Position numbers and translations under genes: made by a program. From Geobacter sp. (lineage in GTDB: Bacteria > Desulfobacterota > Desulfuromonadia > Geobacterales > Pseudopelobacteraceae), in the NCBI GenBank assembly GCA_003574895.1, contig PJFB01000016.1, positions 1 to 64,000 on the forward strand: 64,000 nucleotides of DNA, in the 5' to 3' direction. Shown in pieces: positions 55,729 to 64,000 of the stretch. The notes below the pieces were generated by a model. It ran no database searches. It saw only the letters and a list, made by a program, of their open reading frames with translations, and was not told the origin of the DNA. How positions within the stretch are numbered: position 1 is the first letter of the stretch; each line of letters starts with the position of its first letter.

Positions 55729-56025
55729 GGGGCTCAATCTAATGCATGATAGATTCTCTGGCAAGCGTCGTGAACGCCGTGAACCATTTAGTTGAATTCC
55801 CAAAGAGGCCAATGGGTTGCCCTTGGTGTTTTTCTGCTTGAAATTTTTCTACAAACCTGGCCTACCCCCTTTCATCGGCATCCAGGTATCGCTACTTCGT
55901 GATGCCCCGTAACGGTGGTGCCGCAAACAACCGATTGTATGCACGGCTGAACTGGTAAGGATCTTGTAACCGATCCGAGCGCTGCGTCCGGTCGCTCTCG
56001 CCATGGGGCCACCGGTTCAAAAAGC
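55729..56025. other. Intergenic region upstream of the RcoM-like gene, no gene seen
   Basis: About 300 bases lie between the divergent RcoM-like gene and the promoter at 56026. No credible reading frame or ribosome site was found. It must contain the leftward promoter of the regulator and possibly its binding sites, which I could not identify. Confidence 0.35.
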
Positions 56026-56054
56026 TTGAATAATTCGGCCCCGTCATATATGAT
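56026..56054 (+). promoter_or_regulatory. Sigma-70-like promoter upstream of a terminator hairpin
   Basis: TTGAAT (56026-56031) and TATGAT (56049-56054) are separated by exactly 17 bases. The predicted start near 56061 gives a transcript of about 60 nt to the terminator at 56089-56121. Confidence 0.5.
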
Positions 56055-56088
56055 TATTTAACTCAAGTTTAGTGCCCAAGCAATGGAG

Positions 56089-56121
56089 CCCGGCATACCT
56101 TTTTGGTGTGCCGGGTTTTTT
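56089..56121 (+). terminator. Intrinsic terminator or attenuator ahead of the NifO-like operon
   Basis: Stem CCCGGCATACC/GGTGTGCCGGG (11 pairs, one G-T) with a T5 loop, followed by a run of six T. No protein gene precedes it on this strand, so it ends a short untranslated RNA or controls read-through into 56200. Confidence 0.75.
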
Positions 56122-56199
56122 AATACGGGCCCAATCAAAAAACACAAAACGATCTCAATAATATTCATAGGCAGTCATTTCAAACAGGAGGTGTAAATC

Positions 56200-56418
56200 A
56201 TGGCATGGACACCAGCAAAACCGATTGTGGCCGGCAAATATTGGTATGATCCGAATGGGCATCACCAGTCGGGCCGCCAAAAGCACGAATTGAGAATAGT
56301 AGCCATTCGCAGTGATGACAACGGGAACCTTGTTGCGCTGCTACACGGGGCTGCCGGGAGCACGCCGATCGAAACCTTGAACGGCGACTGGTTTGGGCCG
56401 CTGGAACCACCAATTTGA
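56200..56418 (+). CDS. Small protein, 72 residues, upstream of NifO-like gene
   Basis: Function unknown. CAGGAGGTG lies before the ATG. The product is soluble with short beta-rich sequence (KYWYDPNGHHQSGRQKHELR, then LVALLHGAAGSTPIETLNGD). It precedes the NifO-like gene by 28 bases and is surely co-transcribed, so a nitrogen-fixation link is possible by context only. Confidence 0.6.
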   Translation: MAWTPAKPIVAGKYWYDPNGHHQSGRQKHELRIVAIRSDDNGNLVALLHGAAGSTPIETLNGDWFGPLEPPI

Positions 56419-56446
56419 TTTTTGATTTGGCTTTCCTGGAGGAACA

Positions 56447-56875
56447 ATGGCTAAGGTAATATTCTGGGAAAAACCGGGCTGTCAGGGAAACGCCAGGCAA
56501 AAGGAGATTCTGCTCGCCTCTGGTCACGAACTGGAGGTGCGCGACCTGCTTACCGAGCCGTGGAACGCAGAGATTCTGGCGCTCTTTTTCGGTGGCCGCC
56601 CGGTGGCGGAGTGGTTCAACCCGGCCCACCCGCGGGTGAAGTCGGGCGGGGTGATTCCTGCGACGTTCGGGCGGGATGACGCACTGGAGCTGATGGTGGC
56701 CGAACCGCTCTTCATAGTGCGGCCGCTGATGCAGGTCGGTGAAGAGCGTCTGGCCGGCTTCGACGTGACTGAGGTGCATAACTGGATCGGCCTCGCGCTC
56801 GATAGCGTCGGCACACGGGATCCAAGGAACTGCCCCTGCGTAACCCGCGCCGGAACGCCGGTCAGGCAGCCATGA
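56447..56875 (+). CDS. NifO-like / ArsC-family nitrogenase-associated protein
   Basis: The 142-residue product has an ArsC-like thioredoxin fold with Cys11 in KPGCQGNARQK and the family-typical GGRPVAEWFNPAHPRVKSGG region. It fits the nitrogenase-associated branch (NifO) rather than arsenate reductase, because NARQK and the later segments match that branch by eye. GGAGG lies before the ATG. No nif structural genes are in the window, but cowN lies 3 kb away. Confidence 0.65.
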   Translation: MAKVIFWEKPGCQGNARQKEILLASGHELEVRDLLTEPWNAEILALFFGGRPVAEWFNPAHPRVKSGGVIPATFGRDDALELMVAEPLFIVRPLMQVGEERLAGFDVTEVHNWIGLALDSVGTRDPRNCPCVTRAGTPVRQP

Positions 56876-57091
56876 GTCCAGAGCCGCGACTTATGGCGGC
56901 AACTGGACTTCAAGCCGCTGAAGATCAACATGATGCGCAAATGCCCATGGGCTTGGGCGAGGTCCCCGCGTAACGAAACAAGACCATCGGCCGCCTGGGC
57001 GGATACCATGGTTGAAACAAGCAAGGGCGACCAATTGGCCGCCTTTTGCCGTTTCCGGCTGTCGTGTCCGCAATAGGCAGCACCACCGCTT

Positions 57092-57439
57092 TCAATCCCC
57101 CAAATACTGCCGCGCCCAGTCGCACATCATGTCCAGGATCGGAAAGATACTTTTCCCTTTCTCGGTGAGGGAGTATTCCACCTTCGGCGGCACCTGGGGG
57201 TATACCTCACGGTGCACCAGCCCGTCGGCTTCCAGCTCGCGCAACTGCTGGGTCAGCATCTTGCGGGTAGTACCGGCGAACTGCCGCTGCAGGTCGGAAA
57301 AGCGCATGGTCTGCTGCGCCAGGTGCCAGAGGATGGATGCCTTCCATTTACCTCCGACCACCGCCAGGGTGACGTCGATGCCGCACTTGTACTCTTTGTC
57401 ACGATAGATCATGAGGTCTGACGCTGAACGCGATTGCAT
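57092..57439 (-). CDS. HxlR-family transcriptional regulator
   Basis: The 115-residue product has the HxlR winged helix: VVGGKWKASILWHLAQ, TRKMLTQQLRELEADGLVHR and EYSLTEKGKS. Family members often sense redox or aldehydes via Cys. This one has Cys in YKCGIDV near residue 19, the position often used. GGAGAG lies before the ATG. It diverges from the flavodoxin-like gene, its probable target. Confidence 0.88.
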   Translation of the reverse strand: MQSRSASDLMIYRDKEYKCGIDVTLAVVGGKWKASILWHLAQQTMRFSDLQRQFAGTTRKMLTQQLRELEADGLVHREVYPQVPPKVEYSLTEKGKSIFPILDMMCDWARQYLGD

Positions 57440-57467
57440 GTCTGCTCTCCAATATGAGGTTCCCGAT

Positions 57468-57495
57468 TAGGTACTAAGTTTTAAAGTAGGTACTA
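57468..57495. promoter_or_regulatory. Direct repeat, candidate HxlR operator
   Basis: TAGGTACTA occurs at 57468 and again at 57487, 19 bases apart (about two helix turns), in the space between the divergent hxlR-like and flavodoxin-like genes. Confidence 0.5.
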
Positions 57496-57595
57496 CGTAT
57501 CGAATAAGTACATTATTGACTATTATTATCCTATGGGCGAGGATAGCCAAAATGATGCAAAAAATAAAGTCTGAGTTTGTCGGGAGGGAATAGAA

Positions 57596-58231
57596 ATGAA
57601 AGTAGTGGCGTTCAACGGCAGCCCAAACAAGGAAGGTAATACCTGGCATGCGCTGAAGATGGTGACAGCGGAGTTGGAACAGGAGGGGATCGAAACCGAG
57701 ATTGTGCATGTGGGCAACAAGGTGATCCGCGGTTGTACCGCCTGCGGCCAGTGTTTCAAGAACAGGAATGAGAAGTGTGTCCTGCCGGGTGACGAGGTTA
57801 ACGAGTGGATTCAGAAGATGAAAGCGGCGAACGGAATCCTCCTTGGCTCGCCGGTGCATTACTCCGCCATTGCGGGCACCATGAAATCGTTTCTGGACCG
57901 CGCCTTCTATGTGACCGGCGTCAATGACGGTATGCTCCGCCACAAGGTGGGCGCGGCAGTGGTGGCGGTACGGCGCTCAGGCGGCCTGCCAACCTTCGAT
58001 CAGCTGAACAATTTCTTAAACTATGCGGAGATGTTGCTGCCCACATCCAACTACTGGAACGTGATCCACGGCAGAAGCCCGGGTGAGGTAAGCCAGGACG
58101 CGGAAGGGGTGCAGATCATGCGGGTGTTGGGGAAGAACATGGCCTGGCTTATGAAGTTGGTCGAGCACGGCAAAGGCACGATCACCCCGCCGGAGCGCGA
58201 GGCCAAGACCTACATGAACTTCATCCACTGA
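57596..58231 (+). CDS. Flavodoxin-fold NADPH-dependent FMN reductase / iron-sulfur flavoprotein-like
   Basis: The 211-residue product has the FMN phosphate loop GSPNKEGNT, then GCTACGQCFKNRNEKC, a cysteine cluster found in iron-sulfur flavoprotein-like reductases, and LLGSPVHYSAIAGTMKSFLD. GGAGGG lies before the ATG. The divergent HxlR gene and direct repeat suggest inducible control. Substrate is unknown. Confidence 0.82.
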   Translation: MKVVAFNGSPNKEGNTWHALKMVTAELEQEGIETEIVHVGNKVIRGCTACGQCFKNRNEKCVLPGDEVNEWIQKMKAANGILLGSPVHYSAIAGTMKSFLDRAFYVTGVNDGMLRHKVGAAVVAVRRSGGLPTFDQLNNFLNYAEMLLPTSNYWNVIHGRSPGEVSQDAEGVQIMRVLGKNMAWLMKLVEHGKGTITPPEREAKTYMNFIH

Positions 58232-58259
58232 AGTTCATGGTTCCGGGACCCGTACCGCG

Positions 58260-59351
58260 CTACAGGATACTTTCGATGGCGCCGAAATCTATGACCTGTT
58301 CGGCCTCGCTCATTACCAGGGAGATCTTTTCCGTGTCTTCCGCGGTAATCTTGGAAATGTGGGCGGTCAGGGCGGTGAAGACTTCCGCCGTTGTCGCCTT
58401 GATCCGGATGTACGGGATGCCGCTGTCTGTGATGATGCGCTGGGTGATGTCCGAAACCGGGGCTCGGCCCGGGATGACGAGGCCGGCAATCTGGCGCTGA
58501 TAGGCTGGAATGTTGTAGAGCGAAGAAAGGGTGACAAGCAGCTCGTCACGGGAGCTGGTGGTGATCAGCAGTGTCGATACTTCGAGGCCGTCAATGACCT
58601 TCTGTGACGATGCGGCTCCCAGCTGGATGTGATGAATGATCCGCTGGCGCTTGCTTTGATCACCATGCAACGGGTTGTCCAGCAGTTTCGAGAGGTTTTG
58701 CAGGGTGGGATCGGCCAGAACCGACGAGTAGTCAAAGGCACCCCTTACTTTGATCCCTTTCGGCGTGAAGTACTTTTCCAGATACGCCAGCGATGACTGC
58801 CGCTTGCCGGGGATGATCTTGTTGACCAGCAGCAAGCCGACGTGGACCCCGGCCTGCTCGTACAGCGCCAGGTTCATGCGCACCGAATCGATGACACTGC
58901 CGATGCCGCCGCCGGCGACCATGAGTACCGATGCCCCCAGCATGGCGGCCACATCGGCATTGTTCAGCCCGATGACAGAGCCGACGCCGCTGTGACCGGC
59001 ACCTTCGATAAGGAGCAGGTCGCATTGGGCTTCCAGCTCCCGGCACGCCGAGGAGATCTTGTCAACCGCCCATTCCCGGGTACGCACGCCGTCAAGAAAC
59101 CGTCGGGTGGAACCTTTTCCCAGCACCAAGGGCGACATCAGGGCGATGCGCTCCTCCTGACCGAAGACCCGGGCCATCAACGCAGCGTCCTTGTCGACGA
59201 TGATGCCATTGAAATCCTGACATTTGGGACCAAGGGGTTTGATGTAGCCTACGCGGGGATAGCGCTTGAGCGCCAAGTGCATCAGGGACAGGCTGATGGT
59301 TGTCTTACCGCAATGTTGTCCGGTTGCCGCAATAAAGAGCTTTTTACACAT
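58260..59351 (-). CDS. BioD-like P-loop / DRTGG-domain protein (phosphotransacetylase N-terminal family)
   Basis: The 363-residue product has a BioD-like P-loop domain (ATGQHCGKTTISLSL), a DLLLIEGAGHSGVGSVIGLN segment and a C-terminal DRTGG-like domain (about 210-320). This is the layout of the N-terminal part of large phosphotransacetylases, but the catalytic transacetylase domain is missing, so it is likely regulatory or an uncharacterised ligase-like enzyme. It converges with the flavodoxin-like gene. Confidence 0.78.
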   Translation of the reverse strand: MCKKLFIAATGQHCGKTTISLSLMHLALKRYPRVGYIKPLGPKCQDFNGIIVDKDAALMARVFGQEERIALMSPLVLGKGSTRRFLDGVRTREWAVDKISSACRELEAQCDLLLIEGAGHSGVGSVIGLNNADVAAMLGASVLMVAGGGIGSVIDSVRMNLALYEQAGVHVGLLLVNKIIPGKRQSSLAYLEKYFTPKGIKVRGAFDYSSVLADPTLQNLSKLLDNPLHGDQSKRQRIIHHIQLGAASSQKVIDGLEVSTLLITTSSRDELLVTLSSLYNIPAYQRQIAGLVIPGRAPVSDITQRIITDSGIPYIRIKATTAEVFTALTAHISKITAEDTEKISLVMSEAEQVIDFGAIESIL

Positions 59352-59478
59352 GACTTCTTACACATGACGTTTATCGAACCGATCAGGGTACTATATAGAC
59401 TCATTGTGGCTCCGCCAATCATGTATACCTGTAGACGCGTATACATTTGCAAAACAGCGGGGCACCATAATGATCGCG

Positions 59479-59661
59479 TCAAAACTTAACGGCTTTGAGA
59501 CGTTCCAGGATTTCGCCGAGAATCGCCTCCTGCTCCTTCAGTTCCCCATGCAATTCCCGATTATCGGTGCCGACCCGTTCTGTGGCCAGCTCGTCCAGGT
59601 ATGATTCGAGAGCGGTGGCCAGTGTTGCGGCTTCCTTTGCGCCCAGTTCGAGTACTGACAT
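59479..59661 (-). CDS. Small helical protein, 60 residues
   Basis: Function unknown. AGGAGG lies shortly before the ATG, strongly supporting translation. The product is Glu/Leu/Ala-rich and probably forms one long coiled coil (LATALESYLDELATE, then ELKEQEAILGEILERLKA). It lies between the DRTGG-like gene and cowN, all leftward. Confidence 0.6.
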   Translation of the reverse strand: MSVLELGAKEAATLATALESYLDELATERVGTDNRELHGELKEQEAILGEILERLKAVKF

Positions 59662-59837
59662 GACAAACCTCCTAACGCACCAATTTCCATGCCTTTATTA
59701 TACTCCCTCTTCACAAGGCCAGTACCGTAATAATGCGTCTGGAAAAGTGTTATGGGGGTAAACCTATGCAGTAATTCGAGGGGTTGCCATGGAGTCGATG
59801 ACTGGCGCGCCAGACCTTATTGGGTGGCATAAGGGTT

Positions 59838-60140
59838 TCAGCAGGATTCCTCTTCGATCTGTTGCAACAACTCCAAGGCCTCGTGGTCGTCGCGTTCTTC
59901 AAACAGTTCCCGGATGTTGTTGATATAGGAGTGAACCAGGAATAGTTCGTCAAGAACACGGCCATGGTTCGCATCGGGCGAGCCAACCAGCGACAGCTTT
60001 TGCTTGAATGATTCCCAGAACGCATTACTCACATCCGGGGCATCGATATGCCGGCGCAGCATCAATATCAGCCTGCGGGCATTGCCGTCACCATCGATCC
60101 CCTTGAATGTGACATAACGGTCCGTGCACTTCGTCTTCAT
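59838..60140 (-). CDS. cowN: N2-fixation sustaining protein CowN
   Basis: Protects nitrogenase from inhibition by carbon monoxide. The 100-residue product matches the family closely: [19 protein letters not shown], then [36 protein letters not shown] and [13 protein letters not shown] 60140 has GAGGGGGGG upstream. Its leader contains an inverted repeat. In Rhodospirillum cowN is induced by CO through CooA or RcoM-type sensors, and an RcoM-like gene lies 4.4 kb away. Confidence 0.85.
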   Translation of the reverse strand: MKTKCTDRYVTFKGIDGDGNARRLILMLRRHIDAPDVSNAFWESFKQKLSLVGSPDANHGRVLDELFLVHSYINNIRELFEERDDHEALELLQQIEEESC

Positions 60141-60181
60141 CAAGATCCCCCCTCACGCAATTTCTGCCCGAAAAATGGCAC

Positions 60182-60208
60182 GGTGCTGCCTGTTGTCCGG
60201 GCAGCGCC
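60182..60208. promoter_or_regulatory. Inverted repeat upstream of cowN
   Basis: GGTGCTGCC and GGCAGCGCC (eight of nine positions complementary, the ninth G-T) flank a 9-base loop about 45 bases upstream of the cowN ATG. It could be a leader structure or an operator. Confidence 0.35.
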
Positions 60209-60355
60209 ACATTTTTGCTCCCCATACAACCGAAGGCGCAAGCATTCCAACCTATCGTTTTAATTAGGTTGCACCACATGGAGCTGATGTATTTGCCACA
60301 GTACTTGCAGGGAATAGACCAAGATGCTTCAAACTCGACAGTACGTAATACCGCT

Positions 60356-61765
60356 TCAATGAAAATACCTTCCATTCAGAAGCAGGTGCGCCGCAATACT
60401 GGCGGCATACCCCAGGGCGATTGCCCAGCTCCATTTCAGGTGGGCTCCAAACGTGTAGATACCGCGAGCCGACCCCATAAGGGCCACACCCGCTGCGGAG
60501 CCAATAGAAAGCAGGCTGCCACCTACGCCGGCCGTAAGGGTCACCAGTAGCCACTGGCCGTGAGACATCTGGGGATCCATGGTCAGCACCGCGAACATGA
60601 CCGGAATGTTGTCGATGATGGCCGAAAGGATGCCGACCAGCACGTTGGCCCCGGTGTGCCCCAGACCGTCATACATTAATCCGGATATCCCGGCCAGATA
60701 GCCGAACTGGCCCAAACCGCCAACACAGAGGATTACCCCATAGAAAAACAGCAGCGTGTCCCACTCGGCATTGGCTACTTTATGAAAAAAATCGACGGTG
60801 GAATGCTTGTGGCTTGTTACATCAAGGGGTGATTCTTCGCTCAAAAGCTTCCCCTCCAATTTTTTCAAGTAATAGGAGAAAAAGGAAAGATAGCCCAAGC
60901 CGAGCATCATTCCGACGGCAGGGGGCAATTGCAGAAAATTATGAAAAGAGACGGCAGTGACAATGGTCAACAGGAACAGGGCCATGATCCGTTTTGCGCC
61001 CACCTTCATACGAACGGACACTGTGCTGGTTTCCGGTTTTTCCTTGGCAACGGAAAGACTCATGCAAATTGCCGGGATAATCCAGTTGACAAACGACGGG
61101 ATGAATATTGCGAAAAACTCAAAGAATTGTAACTTCCCTTTCTGCCAGACCATCAGTGTGGTTATGTCGCCAAAAGGTGAAAAAGCGCCGCCGGCATTGG
61201 CCGCCACCACGATATTGATACACGCTACAACCACGAATTTTTTGTTTTTTCCCCCGACCGCCATGGCAACTGCCCCCATCAGCAAGGCAGTGGTGAGGTT
61301 GTCTGCTACCGGTGAGATAAAAAAAGCCAGCAGGCCGGTCATCCAGAAAACCGTACGCAGGGTAAACCCCCTGTTCACCAGCCACGAGCGTAGTGCCCTG
61401 AAAGCATTGCGCTCTTCCAGGGCATTGATGTAGGTCATGGCCGCAAGCAGGAACAGGAATAGCTCGGCGTATTCGGTCAGATTGGCGAGAATTGCGCCAT
61501 GGGCATGGTCGGGCTTGCCGAGAGCCTGGTACGAAATGGCCACCAGTACCCAGATGATGCCGGCAGCAACGATAACCGGCTTGCTTTTGCGAAGGTGAAG
61601 CTGCTCTTCAAATATTACCAAGGCATATGCGCCGACAAACAGCACCAAAGCACAAATTCCCATGCCGCTCCTGGTCAGGTCGACAATTGCTTCGGCACCT
61701 CCGGAAGCCAGCGCTGTTTGCGCTGAAGTCAGGATTAACAATATGAATGACAAAATTATTCCCAT
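60356..61765 (-). CDS. nhaD: NhaD-type sodium/proton antiporter
   Basis: The 469-residue product has about twelve to thirteen membrane helices, with FFISPVADNLTTALLMGAVA, AGGAFSPFGDITTLMVWQ and IDNIPVMFAVLTM, motifs of the NhaD/ion-transporter superfamily. ATG 61765 has AAGGAC about nine bases upstream and is followed at once by membrane sequence; longer in-frame extensions look non-coding. It expels Na+ in exchange for H+ by family inference. Confidence 0.88.
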   Translation of the reverse strand: MGIILSFILLILTSAQTALASGGAEAIVDLTRSGMGICALVLFVGAYALVIFEEQLHLRKSKPVIVAAGIIWVLVAISYQALGKPDHAHGAILANLTEYAELFLFLLAAMTYINALEERNAFRALRSWLVNRGFTLRTVFWMTGLLAFFISPVADNLTTALLMGAVAMAVGGKNKKFVVVACINIVVAANAGGAFSPFGDITTLMVWQKGKLQFFEFFAIFIPSFVNWIIPAICMSLSVAKEKPETSTVSVRMKVGAKRIMALFLLTIVTAVSFHNFLQLPPAVGMMLGLGYLSFFSYYLKKLEGKLLSEESPLDVTSHKHSTVDFFHKVANAEWDTLLFFYGVILCVGGLGQFGYLAGISGLMYDGLGHTGANVLVGILSAIIDNIPVMFAVLTMDPQMSHGQWLLVTLTAGVGGSLLSIGSAAGVALMGSARGIYTFGAHLKWSWAIALGYAASIAAHLLLNGRYFH

Positions 61766-61960
61766 GGATATATGTCCTTTTTGAATCACGAACGCAGTAC
61801 TGCTCGTATTCGATTCGCGGATAGCCTCTGCAACCATCCGGTTTGTGCAGTAGATTTTTCGGAAACTCCGGCAGCCATACTCCATACACACTGTGCATAA
61901 CACCTCAATGCGCCGGAAGGATGGGTTCCTTGTTATTCTGTTGTCAGGTACGGGCCGGAA

Positions 61961-62323
61961 TCAGACAGGGGAGGCTCTTGACGACTGAGCTGAACAGACG
62001 GGGCAGATATGAGGAGTTGGACAGGGGGTGTGGGGCGCAACAACACGTGCATCAACCAGGGCAATGATCGGCGGTGCGCCAGGTCCCATGACGGCAACAG
62101 TGCAGCTGTCTTTTTTAAACAGAAAACAGCTTGATACGCCATCAGGAGCGAAATTGGGAATACTATCGTTTGAGTAGGTGAGCGGCGAGAGGATGAGGAG
62201 GATCAGTATCAATAACCGTGAAAGGTCTCTGGCGATAAATCGATTACACAAATACGACCGCCCCGCCTCGATGCTCGTCTGGTTGCTGGAATGTTGTATG
62301 AGAAAGTCTTCCGATGAAATCAT
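61961..62323 (-). CDS. Possible small exported protein upstream of nhaD
   Basis: A 120-residue frame with a hydrophobic segment (LSRLLILILLILSPLTYS) and a Pro/Cys-rich tail. It lies upstream of nhaD on the same strand. No good ribosome site is visible and the true start is uncertain. It may be non-coding. The rest of the 61766-62478 stretch holds no other gene that I can support. Confidence 0.3.
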   Translation of the reverse strand: MISSEDFLIQHSSNQTSIEAGRSYLCNRFIARDLSRLLILILLILSPLTYSNDSIPNFAPDGVSSCFLFKKDSCTVAVMGPGAPPIIALVDARVVAPHTPCPTPHICPVCSAQSSRASPV

Positions 62324-62478
62324 GATAACCCGAAAACGCTTTGTTGATTTGTCACATTAACAGATAGCCCCCGGCGTAACAACAATATACGCGCGCTATA
62401 GAACGCACCCATATTGTGAAACGGCTAAAGACGGCCGACCAGCCGCCGTTTTTCTGTGTTTGCAATCCTTTGCAATGA

Positions 62479-63669
62479 TCAACCGGCGGAACCGTCACTA
62501 TGCCGCTGTTTCAGAAAGAGATACACCAATGGCGGCAGGATCAGGACAAAGGCAACGAACAGCAGCTGGAAAGCTTTCCTCACACCGCAGGCATCGGCAT
62601 ATCTCCCCACAAACGGGCCGGTGATAGCGAACAACAGACGAAAGCAAAGTGATTGCAGCGACAGCATCCCTGCCCGGCTGGCCGACGGAATCTCGGCCTG
62701 GGCCACATGGAGCAGGAACGGCCCCCGCATGCCCCGCATGGCGGTGAGCAGATAATAGAAGAGGAAGCCCCACACTCCCGCCGCCAGCCCCAGTCCCAGG
62801 TACCCTCCCCAAACCAGCGCCACCACCAGCAAAATCATCCCCCGGTCTCCCAGAAAGGCCCGAACCCGGTGGCTCAGGACGGCGAAGATGGCGACGATCA
62901 GGTTGGCACCGGCCCAGACCGGGCCAAAGGAGGCAAGCGGCACGCCACAGTCGCGCATGTAAGGCTGGATCAGCCAGACCGGGTAGAAGGAGGAAATGCC
63001 AAGAACGACGCTGAGCAGAACGGTAACCCGTAGACGCCGGTTCTCCAGGAAGACGTAGCGCGCCGAGGCAATGGCTTCGGCAAGGTGGCTGCCGTGCCGG
63101 TGCGGTTCACGCCGGGGTTCGGTTAGCCCTTGGGTGATAACCAGCGCCAGCAGCCAGACCGCTACCTGGAGAAAGAAAGGGAACAACGGGTAACGGGCAT
63201 AGAGAACACCGGCGAAGAGCGCACCGGCCGCCTCCCCGGTCTGGCCGAAGAAGGTGGAGCGCCCCTCGCAGCGGGCGTAAGTGGCCTCCGCGCCGCTCTC
63301 CTTTAGGGATTCGAAAAGCATGGCGCTGTCTGTGCCGCTGATGAAAGACGTGGAGATGCCGAGCAGAACTTCGGCGATGAGGACGTCCCTGAACGATGTT
63401 GCCACGGTGTAGTAGCCCCATCCCGCCAACCCCAGGAGTGACGCCGCGGTGAGGGCCGTGCGGTAGCCGATCCGGTCGCTGATATAGCCTGAGGGGTATT
63501 CCATCACTACCATGGCCACGGCAAAGATGCTCTGCAACAGCAGGATCTGGGAGAGCGACAGGCCGATGTGTTCCTTCCAGAACAGGGTGATGATGGCCAT
63601 GGGGAACAGGGTCATCTGCAGGAAGGAGAAGGCGTAGAGCAGGGGGATATTGCGGCGGAGCGAAGTCAT
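62479..63669 (-). CDS. MFS transporter
   Basis: The 396-residue product has about twelve membrane helices and the MFS loop motif in GYISDRIGYRTAL between helices 2 and 3, with a matching loop in the second half. The ATG at 63669 is chosen because membrane sequence begins soon after (LLYAFSFLQMTLF); the start is uncertain. Substrate is unknown; small drug or metabolite export is possible. It is divergent from the partial gene at the right edge. Confidence 0.82.
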   Translation of the reverse strand: MTSLRRNIPLLYAFSFLQMTLFPMAIITLFWKEHIGLSLSQILLLQSIFAVAMVVMEYPSGYISDRIGYRTALTAASLLGLAGWGYYTVATSFRDVLIAEVLLGISTSFISGTDSAMLFESLKESGAEATYARCEGRSTFFGQTGEAAGALFAGVLYARYPLFPFFLQVAVWLLALVITQGLTEPRREPHRHGSHLAEAIASARYVFLENRRLRVTVLLSVVLGISSFYPVWLIQPYMRDCGVPLASFGPVWAGANLIVAIFAVLSHRVRAFLGDRGMILLVVALVWGGYLGLGLAAGVWGFLFYYLLTAMRGMRGPFLLHVAQAEIPSASRAGMLSLQSLCFRLLFAITGPFVGRYADACGVRKAFQLLFVAFVLILPPLVYLFLKQRHSDGSAG

Positions 63670-63854
63670 GGCGGCATTATGCCCCATTACGGGCCAATGT
63701 TGAAGCGTTGCGTTGCTGGTGCCCCGAAGCCGAACACCCCGGTTTCCGGAAAGCTGCATTTACCCGGAGTGAACCATTGCTGCGCCCCTCCTTTTGTGGT
63801 ATGACCGTAGGGCAGCGCACGCCAGCAATCCCAGTAATTACGGGGTAAAACATA

Positions 63855-64000
63855 ATGCCGAAAAATTGCGAAGCAGCACGCGCCAACCTGGAAAGCCTCT
63901 ACCGCATCTTCACCGTTCCGGAAGCGCCGGGTTCAACCCTCGGCGCCATTGACCAGGCCATTGCGGCCGATGTGGCCGGTTTTCTCCAGACCCATATCGT
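63855..64000 (+). CDS. Probable PLP-dependent decarboxylase, N-terminal part (runs off the window)
   Basis: Only about 48 residues are visible, starting MPKNCEAARANLESLYRIFT and then GAIDQAIAADVAGFLQTHIV. The pattern resembles the N-terminus of PanP/glutamate-decarboxylase-like enzymes, but the catalytic region is outside the window, so this is a weak call. The frame stays open to the edge. Confidence 0.4.
   Translation, partial: MPKNCEAARANLESLYRIFTVPEAPGSTLGAIDQAIAADVAGFLQTHI

Noticed and set aside
60176-60194. Sigma-54 promoter near cowN (TGGCAC at 60176)
   Set aside because: The -12-like GC is one base too close and the element faces away from cowN.

Overview
The window reads as a chromosome segment of a Geobacter-like member of the Desulfuromonadota (Geobacterales). 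The reasons are the mercury-methylation pair hgcAB, lysine synthesis through DapL instead of the succinylase branch, a CxxCH heme sensor, ResB/CcsA cytochrome c maturation, a dusB-ntrB-ntrC unit, and nitrogen-fixation accessory genes (glnK-amtB, a NifO-like protein, CowN). This placement is inference from gene content; no 16S gene is present. I saw no tRNA, rRNA, CRISPR array or intact transposon.

Region 1 (0-6.2 kb) has envelope and repair genes: an L,D-transpeptidase, penicillin-binding protein 1A, a heme-PAS sensor and mutM. Region 2 (6.2-11.9 kb) is the most striking part. A leftward block runs marR-like regulator, hgcA, hgcB, AhpD-like thiol oxidoreductase, nitroreductase. Two of these genes are interrupted by an in-frame TGA that is followed, 11-12 nt later, by a perfect hairpin with a G-initial loop, which is the geometry of a bacterial SECIS. 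The AhpD-like protein then has a C-x-x-U site, and HgcA would carry a Cys-Sec pair near its N-terminus. A 13-bp palindrome, TTGCA-N3-TGCAA, occurs both in the marR promoter region and just before hgcA. A Cys-rich exported protein and resB-ccsA diverge from it.

Region 3 (12-36 kb) is core metabolism and regulation: threonine aldolase, a second L,D-transpeptidase, hemB, a LarA-family racemase, dusB-ntrB-ntrC, tatA, hsp20, ligA, an HD hydrolase with pdhABC, a Lon-like protease, bacteriohemerythrin, purC and ppiD. Region 4 (36-43.5 kb) is a LOG-family gene and the lysine pathway lysA-dapA-dapB-(diguanylate cyclase)-dapL.

Region 5 (43.5-64 kb) is accessory. It holds a zinc-knuckle RelE-like protein, yaeQ, a TumE/TumA-type toxin-antitoxin pair whose 3' end has been tandemly triplicated, a gene remnant, a repeated GGCGGCC hairpin, and a permease. 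It continues with a 2-hydroxyacyl-CoA-dehydratase/double-cubane-type protein and its ATP-dependent activator, which appears to start at ATT, then amtB and glnK, a double rhodanese under an RcoM-like heme-PAS/LytTR regulator, a NifO-like protein, an HxlR/flavoprotein pair, cowN (protects nitrogenase from CO), nhaD and an MFS transporter. The right edge cuts a probable PLP-dependent decarboxylase.

Functionally, the window links metal/thiol chemistry (hgcAB cluster) with nitrogen and carbon monoxide physiology (ntrBC, glnK-amtB, RcoM-like, NifO-like, CowN). All assignments are by reading translated sequence and motifs; no database search was run.
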